From Hygrocybe punicea (taxonomy: Eukaryota; Basidiomycota; Agaricomycetes; Agaricales; Hygrophoraceae): a stretch of DNA of 64,000 nt. The position numbers were made by a program, and so were the translations under genes. This document shows, piece after piece, positions 53,311 through 62,330 of the stretch (the first letter of the stretch is position 1; each line of letters begins with the position of its first letter). The notes below the pieces were generated by a model, which saw nothing but the letters and a program-made list of their open reading frames with translations, did no database searches and was not told the DNA's origin. The stretch is from contig OY744467.1 in assembly GCA_963556145.1 (NCBI GenBank), forward strand, positions 5,828,001 to 5,892,000, given 5' to 3'.

Positions 53311-55810
53311 GCGTAGCTAGACAGATCTTCATTAGTAAAAGTAAAGAAAAAAAAACTTACCACTGCAGCAGAGATGGGTGCACAACCCTCCGCTACATCT
53401 GGGACTGGCACGCGTCGCTTGTCGTCGCTGCTGGCACTGCTGTTGCCGTCGTTGCCACTGCTGCTGTTCTGTTGCTGTAACTGTGGTCATTGGTCGTTGC
53501 TGCTGCTGTCTGGGCTGCTGTTGCTTTGTGCTGTAATCCGAAATAAGTTGGTAGTAAAATAAATAAAAAAATCAAGAATTTCATAACGGGAGTGGGTCCA
53601 CTGCTTCTGTTGCCACTTCATTCCTCGCCCTGCTGGTTGCCGTTGAGGTGCTGTGGCCTTTGTTTGGGGTCGGCCGGCATTGTCGCAACTTGCGAGCTGG
53701 TGTGTGGTGAGATTGGTGGTGAGATTCGACCTTGACAATGGTCATTAGGCAGTCTGCCATTTATTTCCTTTTTTGGATGGCTAGCCACGGTTTAGCCATT
53801 GCCACAATGGTCCGGTCTGGATAACAACCCATATATGGGTTAGCCGTTGTTAGCCATAGCCGAGCTGAGCCGGACTGAGCTGTGGCAACACTAGTATGGT
53901 CTGTGGTCAAAGTCTGAAAGTGTGTGCTTTGGCGATGGTCAGATTGGAGGGGACAATGAAATGTCTTGTGATCGAGGATTGTTCAGGGCATGCATGCAGG
54001 TGAGGAATGTTGTTGGATCGTCAGGGAGGATAATGGTAGGCACGGAATACGAAAGTGGAAACCAAATATCCAGGTATGGAAATTGTCAATTACGTGGTGA
54101 GATATTGTCGAGATGGAAGTTGGAAGTATCAATGGCAGAAGGGTTTTGATGCCGACACCAAAGATAGATCATAACAAGGTAAAAACCGATAAGAAAAGTG
54201 ATGGCAATGCTGCCAATGATGATTACGGTAATTAGCTGTGTTGGGAGTACAGCCATTGTGTATCAGTTTGTCATGGGATGAAGTAAACAATATGTCAGGG
54301 TGAGGGAAAAGACAATAGCGATGATGTCCATCAGCAAGGAGACTATTCGGGTACAGCAAGGTCATGTGGGATATGTCCATGGTCAGTCTGGATTGTTCTA
54401 GAAGAAAGGATAAAAAGGGAACAAGAACAAGAATAAACAACAATGTCCAAAAGAAGACAAAAGGCAAAGGGGAACGAAAAAGGAAGGTGTGGTAAAGTGG
54501 AATCGTCATGGTGGATAACGGAGTTGGAATTGGAGTTGCGGAGTTGTAAAATGTAACAGCATGCTGGCAAACAGTTGGGCACTGTGCAGGCTCCAATCAG
54601 TCCTCTCTCGATCGTGTTTCTCCTGCATGCCTGGGTCAAAGGCCTGCAACATCTTCTCCACCAAATCTAAACCATTTCCTCCATGTGCAGTGCATCAGAC
54701 TGGCGCTTGGTCACAGATCCCCTGGATGACAGCCACTTTGGGGCGGACAGCTGGTGGGGCCGGGGCCAAGTCCTTGTCTGTGCTGATAGCACCAATCTCA
54801 GGCTCATCCTTGTCATCATCATCCATGTCTGTGAAATTGCCATTGCTCAGATCCTGCATCCCAGCTCTCTCATTGATCATGTCCTTGATATAATGTGCAC
54901 ATTTGACATTGGGAGAGCACATGCAATGACCCATCAGCTTTGTTGTTTTCACAAGCTGTTAACGTGTTGTCAGCAAAGTCCCCATGGCACACACGAGGAA
55001 ACCCCCTACCTGTTTGTGCTTGGTCTCAAGGGACTTCAGTGCACAGTCTGGCCATTTGTGTCTGCAAACCCATTTGACATAGTTCTGATGCACGACCTTC
55101 CATCCATGTTGCCCAAGCAGGAGCTCAGCCTCCATTGTGTCCAACAACACTTTGATGTCATCTTGTGAGTAATTTCCAGCTCCATAAGGTCAGCCACACT
55201 TGGTACTGCGTGCCCTGTCATCAGGTTCAATGCAGACTTGTCACCGTGCCCTGGGATCCAGTGGCTGAAGCCGCTGAACCTGGTACTTTGTCTTGAGCTT
55301 CAGTACTGGCCGTTTGTGTGCTGCAGCATACCCTGGAAGCCTGATGAGGTCCCAGGTGTCTAGCAGTTCATCATCATCGTCTGCTATCCTCGGACCAAGG
55401 CCAATCGGAGGTAGGGGTTGACCGGCATGCCGTGATGCCCTGTTCAAGGGACCCCCGGAATCATTACTGGATCGAATGTGTATTCCTGTCGGCCGTCATC
55501 CCACTGGCCAATCAGTGACAGTGGCAAAGTGTGAACAGAACAAGCCTGACCTGGACTGGTGCCGTGACAGTGGGTGTTGCTCCAAAGGTGGCATGCCCTG
55601 GGTTATTTGAAATATGGTGGAGGTGAGCTCTGGCACCTGCACGAAGAGGTCGCAACTCACTGGAAAAGTCACCTGTGGACCAGCCATGTATGGAATCCAA
55701 TGGGAGAACGGGTCTAGCTGGTGGGCTGGTGTAGCAGCCTCAAAGTTGCCCCCAGCATCACTGGGGTCAATGTGAGGCCGTAAAGAGGGTGGGTGGGTAG
55801 AGTTTGACAT

Positions 55811-56799
55811 GGAAATGGAGGAAATGTGCAGGGAATGCAGCTAGAGCATGGATATCCTGCCTTTTAAACCTGAGAGCATCGGATCTAACTGGAAGTGCCG
55901 CCTCACCAAGTCCGCATCTACATTGTGGGCCCAGGTACAGCCTGAGTGAGTCCCAATGTAGGCAAGGTGGCCGCCCTCCCCACTATTTGATGTATTTGAA
56001 TAGACAAGTGGTCAGTGGGTTGAGAAGTATGAATGAAGCTATCAAACTCATCTGGCCAGGAGACAGCACACACTCCAGCTCAAAATGAGCTTGAGAATGG
56101 TCGAGGTTGTCCAGTCCCGCATGAAAAGGAAGAGGTGGGTTAGGAAATGATGTCTGGATGTGGATGAGATCGGGCATGGGGTGAGGGGTGGAGTTTGAGG
56201 AGTACTGGGCAATATTGGTGGTGTAGGGAACAGTGGCAATTCAGGGGGCCGCTGAGGTGATATATATGGCTAGTGATGTTGGTGTGGCATATGTGTAAAA
56301 TGGAGAATTGAGGGGGAGGGGAGTGGTGAGCAGGATAGAGTGGAGGGGGAGGGGGAATGGAGAGCACCCAGATGAGGAAGTGACCAGAAGTGGATGTGGG
56401 ATTAATTTTGAACTCTAGAGGGGGGGGTCCCCCCCTGTAAATACGTGGTTATCAGAGGGCTCAATTAGGTTTATGATCTATGGTGGGACCCTGGGCGATT
56501 CAACAGGATGGCTCAGTTGCCTTCTATGGTTGAGTTTTACTTTATTGTATTTTAGAAAACAGCTATGGGAAGTCACTCAGTGTTAGACCCTTTAGTTCAA
56601 TTATTGCTTTATTTGGAATAAATTTGTAAAATAAATCATATCAAATTTACACCAATATCAAGCACTATAACAGCACACCCGCCAACCATTTCCTGGATGG
56701 TGTATTGTGTCCAGGAAGGGAAAAAAGATAACCATAAAAGGAAATTGATGTGGCAAATCTGAACAAGAAATTAGAAATTTAGAATTGCCCAAATACTTA
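55811..56799. other. Non-coding flank of the Myb-like gene
   Basis: It holds the presumed promoter side of the Myb-like gene and GGGGGTCCCCCC-type palindromic sequence at about 56420-56436. No gene is supported, and the right end of the Harbinger-type element was not located. Confidence 0.45.
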
Positions 56800-58641
56800 G
56801 GCCCTGTTCAGCTGGGATTATAATCTGAGATTATTCAAATTTTACTGCCAAAATGAAATAATCAGCTTTCAGATTATTCGCTGATTGTTTGCTGTGGCAA
56901 TTGGCCAATTTGGTGTGACTAGTGTGACTATTGAACCAAATCAAGGTAAGGTCTTAAGTCATCAAATCACATGTTGGTTGGTTGTCATCAAGGCATGGTG
57001 ACGTGGTATTGTTTTCACAGTAAGGAACTCATGCTGCAGTGTACAAAAATGCATTATAAAATAATAGCATACATCACAGGACTAATGAAGCTCATCTAGC
57101 ATAGTTCAAATAGTGAGGTTGATTTCCTTGTGGCTGCTTTCAGATTATTTGGCCTAATTGGGTTAGAGACAGTCTATTCTTAATTTCTTAGTACTAGCTT
57201 AGTCAGCATGACTGCTCATCCAGCAGTTATTAATCTCCCATACAAATCTACTACAAAACTTGGTGTAGCCTTGGTTAGTGCAAACTAATATAGGATAATT
57301 CTTTTTTTCATCCAAAGGCCTGTGGTATGTGGAGTTTAGGCAATGACATGGGTATACCCGCGGGTGTCCAGAGGCCAACCCGTACCCGGACCCGCTCCAA
57401 CCCGTACCCGTCTACCCACGGGTCTTTTTTCAGCGGGTAGATGGCGGGTAGCGGTGGGTCGGGTACGGGTATTGACCCATGCAGGAAACCCGGCGGGTTC
57501 CAGCCCACATCTACCTCGCGTCGCTGACACGCACGTCAATTGACGTGGCGCTGTGCAAACGCGAGGAGTGGGGGGGCTGGGAACCACGCGACGGGTTGGG
57601 TTCTCGTGGGCGAGAGACCCTCCCCCATCGTATCCGTCTCCTCATTCCCCGCACCATCTCCCATTCTCCCCTCCCTCTCATCCTCCTCCATCGTCGTGTA
57701 CGCGTCAGCTCGCGTTTCGACGCCGTTTAGCCTTGGCATTCGCAGTTGCGGCATCTGGACGGCGGCATCGTGATTGTGGGTGCGTGTGGGCATGTACTTG
57801 GGGGGGGAACGGGGTCTGGGGCGCGTTTGGGCACGTTCTGTTGCACGGGCACGGGCTTTGGGGCCTGTGTGGGCGTCAAATGGTTGGGTGTTGTGAGACC
57901 GCGGTCTGGGACGCATTTGAACGCATTTTCTTGCACGGGCGCGGGGTTTGGGGCTGGGGTGGGACTTGAGACGCGTTCGGACGCGTTTTGCAGCGGGGAC
58001 GGTGTGTTTGGGGCTGACGCGGGCGCGTGATGTGTCTCCCGTTGGGTTTTGGGCACAGGGGTTCATGTTGGGGCACTATTTGATGACGGGGTGTCGTGCA
58101 ACGTGGTTGCTGTTGCTTCTTGCAGTGGGCGTGTAGGGACGCGGTTTCGCGCGAGGATGGGGCCGTTTGGCAGGCGGTTGGTGTTGTGTTTCCACAGAAG
58201 TGGTGGCTATCGGCTTCGTCTGTGTTGTCGCGGATGCGTGCATGCGTGGGGCAGCCTGTGGGGGCGCGGATGCATTGCTGGGTCTCGTTGTTGACGCCAG
58301 TATTTGTCGTGAAGCTGTGTGGCTCTGTTTGGGCCAGTACCTGCGGGTATACCAAGACCCGCGGTCACGGGTACGGGTTTTGCCCGGGTCCAAAAAAGGT
58401 AACCCGTACCCGTACCCGGCAGTACCCGTACCCGCAACCCGCGCGGGTTACCCATACCCGTGTCATTGCCTAGTGGAGTTTAAAGTATTGACAGAATGAT
58501 TACTAAGTTACCAGAATAGTCATGTCGATTTCAGCTTTACAGTCAGCTGATCAACAAGATCCAAAAGAGGAAGCGTCACTTTGCACAAGTTTGGATAGTG
58601 TAAATAATCATCTCAGGTTATAATCCCAGCCAAACAGGGCC
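56800..58641. mobile_element. PIF/Harbinger-type MITE (about 0.7 kb without its insert)
   Basis: The termini are GGCCCTGTTCAGCTGGGATT and the inverted form of GGCCCTGTTTGGCTGGGATT, with homology continuing through ATAA..CTGAGAT. The flanking triplets TTA (56797-56799) and TAA (58642-58644) fit the TWA target of PIF/Harbinger elements but are not identical. It is non-coding and interrupted by the hAT-like element at 57337-58472. Confidence 0.75.
57337..58472. mobile_element. 1136-bp hAT-like non-autonomous element
   Basis: A perfect 8-bp duplication GTGGAGTT (57329-57336 and 58473-58480) flanks termini TAGGCAATGACATGGGTAT and the inverted form of TAGGCAATGACACGGGTAT. Both subterminal regions are packed with ACCCGTACCC / GGGTACGGGT repeats. 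The GC-rich interior has long open frames on both strands without domains, which are shadows of composition. Confidence 0.88.
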
Positions 58642-58802
58642 TAATTACTTCTGGATAAATTTCTTGATACCTTTACTCAAAATCTGTCACAAAGAAATAA
58701 CAGTGTGACAGCATTCTGTCAAACACAGACTGTGCAAACTTATTATCGGAATCAATGCGTGACCAATGATTACAGCGGTTTCAGAAATCCTTGTCATGTG
58801 CT

Positions 58803-58823
58803 GTTTTTTTTTTTTTTTTTTTT
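58803..58823. repeat. Poly-T tract
   Basis: A run of about 21 T immediately upstream of the mariner-type relict. Confidence 0.9.
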
Positions 58824-58884
58824 AAATTTGTGTGGCTGAACTCAGAAACTTCTGTTTGCACTCGAACCTTTGCATGGTTTACAG

Positions 58885-59539
58885 GCATATCAGCAAGGAT
58901 CTCAAGGAGCGGGCTCTATGGCTCCTGGAATATAACTACATCCCTGCCGACGTCAGTGATATATTTGGTGTCTCAGAATGAAGCCTCCAGCGCTGGAAGG
59001 CAAATCATGCACAGTATGGATCAGTTGTGCCCCCTGCTGTTGCTGTTCGAGGTTGGCCTCGCATTCTCAATGCTGACATGACACACAATCTATTCACCCT
59101 TCTCGAGGAGGGCCCCGAACTGTTCCTCAATGAGATCCAGGAGTGGTTGGCACGTGCTTACGATACCGGCATCTCTTGATCAACATTACATGAGAACATC
59201 CATGATGCTGGCCTAACTTACAAGTTACTTCGAAATGCAGCAGCGGAACGAGACGAGGATGCAAGGGAGGAGTGGATGGCAGAGATGCTGTTGCATTTTG
59301 TGGCGTGTCAGCTCATCATGGTGGATGAGACGAGCAAGGATGACCATACCATCTATTGGCACTAGGTCATGCACCTGCCAGCCATTGTGCAACCATCCAG
59401 GCCAATTTTGTGAGGGGAGAACGCTACAGTATGGTGGCAGCAATGTCGTTGGATGGCTATGAAGCGCTTTCTGTCGTTTTGGGTTCTGTTGATGGGGAAA
59501 TGTTCTTTGATTTTATTGTGAATGATGTGGTGTGTTCGG
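58885..59539 (+). pseudogene. Tc1/mariner-type (DDE_3) transposase relict, truncated
   Basis: The plus-strand frame reads 'ISKDLKERALWLLEYNYIPA', DVSDIFGVSE then TGA, SLQRWKANHAQYGSV, then the linker 'RILNADMTHNLFTLLEEGPE'. After a second TGA comes 'STLHENIHDAGLTYKLL'. The first catalytic Asp is in LIMVDETSKDDHTIYWH, followed by TAG. A frame change leads to 'GERYSMVAAMSLDGYEAL' and GEMFFDFIVNDVV. The remaining catalytic part is cut off at 59540 by an LTR. Several stops sit where a CGA or CGG Arg codon is usual, consistent with C-to-T decay. Confidence 0.8.
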
Positions 59540-60202
59540 TGTAGTGGCGAGGTCGGGGTGGCTGCGGAACTGTAATCCTAGCCTGGGGTAGTCAGTGTAG
59601 AAGTGACTGGGAATAGTTAGCAAGCTTCAGATAGATAATAAAAGGACTAATGGTAATAAGCCGCCGACTAAAACTACTAAAATCTAACGATACTGACATA
59701 TACCGACGAGGCCAACAATGTCAGGTACGGCAGGTCAGGTGTCGGGTGTCGAGCGGTATAACGACAAAGACGGTAGAAGGACAGGACGAGTGTCGAGCAA
59801 ACCGACAAGTTAAAAGAGTAAGTGATTTTGATAGGAGACGGATTCTGAGTGGGAGAAAGCGGGGGTACTGGTTTCTTATTCAGAGACGGCACTTGGGCAC
59901 TGTTTTTATACTACAAATTTCTGTACCTAGATTTGGATGAGAGTCCTTGGCCGATGAGAGAAAACAAAGGAGAATAAAAATGGAGAAGTAGGAAGAGGGT
60001 TGCGAGGCAACCATGACAGGGAAAATGGGTGGAAGATATAAAAACCCATAAAAGATGTAATATACTTTACTATATCTCCATAAGGGAGACGCTAGGCACG
60101 AATAAGGCAAGTCCAATGTCGGGATCCCAGTCTGATGAGATCTATCTTTGATATTTGAAGTTCCGTGAGTTTAGGAGGTGGACCAACCAGGTACATGAGC
60201 GG
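59540..60202 (-). repeat. Old, inverted, truncated LTR of the 43.5-kb gypsy family
   Basis: Read on the minus strand, it is a diverged copy of about 43632-44297. It covers the TATAAAAA region, the CTCCCTTATGGAGATATAGT block and the CCACCCCGACCTCGCC end. The 130 bp expected at its 5' end are missing because the next LTR starts at 60203. The divergence is far greater than between the two intact LTRs, so it is an older insertion of the same family. Confidence 0.85.
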
Positions 60203-62231
60203 TGTCATGATCCAAAGTGGTTTTGGATCAAACATGGTATCAAGCTGACAGCAAGGACACCTGAGTTTATCAGCCTGAAGGAACAGTAGCCAATAACAAG
60301 AATAAAGTTCAAGTTAAGCTATCTTACCTCCACTGATAAGAAAAGACAAGGACACTACCCCAGGACACTGTCCCAAGTTGAGAGACACTTATCAGTTAAA
60401 GGATTAGTTATTAGATGAATTATCCTTAACTTAACTGCTAAGGATAAGATATTAGCTAAAGGCAGGACCATATCATGCATCAAGATCAAGAAAGATCAAG
60501 GAAGCTGCACAGCCACAATCTTATCTCAGTTGGACCAAAACAAAATAAGAAGCACCATCTTACATCATCCATCAAGATCTATTGATCAAAAGAAGCATTG
60601 TCTGAAGAATTGATCTATCAAGCACAATTTGAAATAGCATGACTCAGCCTTGATCCATGATTCCTGGAGAATCATAGAATACCACCCAGATCACAGATTA
60701 GATCAGCCCTTGACTCATCCCCTCTTGTGATGACTCAGTTGATCCACCCTCAACATCTTATGACTACTATGACTATATATGGACCACTATGACCATCTAT
60801 GGCTCATCATGACCAAATTATGACCTTTATGACCAATTATGCCAGCATTCCCATCACATCTACCCTAGGAATCTCAGTAATTGACTCCACATGAGTCACC
60901 AACCTGTGCACTATTTCCAATACCTGCACAACATTATGCCTCATTCTTCTATATGACTCACCAACCTGTGCACTATTTCCAATACCTGCACAGCATTATG
61001 CCCCAATTCCTGTCTATGATTCATCACCTATGCCCCATTTTCCTTTTATGTTTACAGACCTATGCCTCTTTACTCATCACCCTACTTTTCATTTCATATT
61101 ACTCTTTAATGACTCAGTAGTTAGCACTTTTATTTCATATTATGCTTACAAACCCTCTTCCCCATTTCATAATTACTCCCTTATGATTCACACCCTACCC
61201 ACTTATTTCAAATTCTTTCTATGACTCACAGTGACTCCTGCAGCAGCCAAAGGTATAAATAGGGCCCAGTTTCTGCAGGAGACAGTCAGTCATTCCTTTG
61301 ATTCAACCCCCCTTCTTCTTTGTACATACCTACTTTTGGTAGTAGTCAGTACATCAATTCAGTCACAGTCACAGTCACAGTCACAGTTCCATTCTCAGTC
61401 AGCTTATTAGTCTCAGACATTAAGTTTAATTGAGTTATCAATATCAGATATATATTGATAGTCTTTTATTACTTGTTTGAGAATATTCTTGACATAGTAC
61501 CGTCACTATTGTCAACTTCTTCTGGCAAGAAACTATTGATCTTCATAAAGATATCCCAGTACTTTATTCTGCACTAGTAGCCAATGTGCATTTGAAGCTT
61601 CGGAATATTGTCCGATATCTTGAACATCAACTGCTCTTGTTACTTTTATTTTATCCACGTATCCATTATCACCGCATCCTTTGTTGATAGTCTATTGTCA
61701 TATCCCTCATTGACTTTCACTATCCTCTTGCTCATTGTTCATCATTGCCACTTACACTCATCACCTACCCTTGCTTGAGTGTCTATCATCTCAAAGTCTT
61801 ACCTTGATTGGAAGACCTCACTATACTTTCATCCTTCAAGTCATATACTCTGACTTACATCTATTATAAGGTAACTGTTCATTGTTATCTAACATCAACT
61901 AATCTTTGACAGGTATTGTATATTGTTATCAAGTATCAACTACTCTTGATAGGTAACTGTATACTGCTATCTCATATCCTTAACCACTACTATTAGATAA
62001 CTGCCTTGTTATCTAATAACAACTGACATGAGATAACTGTATTGTTATCTCATATAACTATCATCACTAGGTTCAACCTATAACCCCACTAGCAAGTGAG
62101 TAAGTACATTGAGTTGAAACAAGGACAAATCCACCCTTGCCGAACAACAAGGTAATTTCCCGATCAAAGTCGCACTCCGGAAACCCTTGGTGAGGAACTG
62201 TTTTTCTAAGAAACACTCCCCACAAACAACA
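60203..62231 (+). repeat. 5' LTR (about 2.03 kb) of the second retrotransposon
   Basis: The start TG and end CA are placed by the junction with the older LTR and by the primer-binding site 4 nt later. The interior contains a 63-bp direct duplication (about 60892-61016, CACCAACCTGTGCACTATTT), a (CAGTCA)n tract at 61359-61386, and several TAACTGTATTGTTATCT-like repeats near 61870-62060. The LTR is unusually long. The 3' copy lies outside the window, so the left border has not been tested by comparison. Confidence 0.72.
61254..61261 (+). promoter_or_regulatory. TATA box in the 2-kb LTR
   Basis: TATAAATA is followed by GGGCCCAGTTTCTGCAG, a plausible U3/R border about 1 kb before the LTR end. Confidence 0.55.
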
Positions 62232-62235
62232 GAAT

Positions 62236-62252
62236 TGGAGCCCACCGCGAGG
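62236..62252 (+). other. Primer-binding site of the second retrotransposon
   Basis: TGGAGCCCACCGCGAGG is identical to the site at 44300-44316. Confidence 0.7.
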
Positions 62253-62330
62253 GCATGGAATCATTCAACAACTCTACTTATTCATTAAACATTCAACAAC
62301 TTTATCCACATTAATATTCAGTCATTTACA

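Larger units (their letters stand above)
42152..53893. mobile_element. hAT-like non-autonomous element (about 1.93 kb without the gypsy insert)
   Basis: It is bounded by a perfect 8-bp duplication GTATGGTC (42144-42151 and 53894-53901). The termini are TAGTGTTTCCAAGGCTCGGTCC and the inverted form of TAGTGTTGCCACAGCTCAGTCC. Both subterminal regions carry repeated GGCTAA / AGCCG motifs, a hAT trait because transposase binds such repeats. No transposase is visible in 42152-43498 or 53315-53893, so it would need one in trans. A gypsy retrotransposon is inserted at 43503-53310. Confidence 0.85.
41160..54558. mobile_element. Solo-LTR-like element (about 1.65 kb without its inserts)
   Basis: It starts TGTTATGGATTGC and ends AAAATGTAACA, that is TG..CA with a TGTTA/TAACA inverted end. 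It is flanked by a perfect 5-bp duplication GCATG (41155-41159 and 54559-54563). Without the hAT-like insertion at 42152-53893 it is about 1650 bp, with no credible reading frame. These traits fit a solo LTR of an LTR retrotransposon not otherwise present here. No second LTR or primer-binding site was found, so another TG..CA element cannot be excluded. Confidence 0.75.
40151..55810 (-). pseudogene. Myb/SANT-like transposon accessory gene split by nested insertions
   Basis: Pieces lie at 55810-54564, 41154-40858 and 40398-40151. The 5' part has a Pro-rich region, then a trihelix/Myb-type domain with Trp spacing ('LLDTMEAELLLGQHGWKVVH', then YVKWVCRHKWPDCALKSLETKHKQ). A short intron (about 55013-54960) comes next, followed by 'IKDMINERAGMQDLSNGN' and an acidic stretch. 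The coding sequence reaches 54564 as QLFASM and resumes at 41154 as QQNHDMQTLIESL in the same frame, once the 41160-54558 insertion and one GCATG copy are ignored. A coiled coil and 'YRDGGGSVKWVTNNE' follow. The frame again continues past the 451-bp element at 40407-40857 to TGA at 40151-40153. Frame changes near 55495 and 55240 show additional decay or unresolved introns. Such proteins accompany DDE transposases in basidiomycetes, and pairing with the 38.4-kb transposase is inferred. Confidence 0.75.

Noticed and set aside
54129..54596. 155-codon frame with a hydrophobic segment
   Set aside because: It lies inside the solo-LTR-like element, crosses its border into the Myb-like gene, and shows no family features.
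57536..58393. Several long frames on both strands in the GC-rich hAT-like element
   Set aside because: Composition effect of GC-rich repeats. No catalytic motif of a hAT transposase is present.
60890..61390. Regular repeats suggesting a CRISPR-like array
   Set aside because: Units are directly adjacent or degenerate, spacers are absent, the host is eukaryotic, and the block lies in an LTR.
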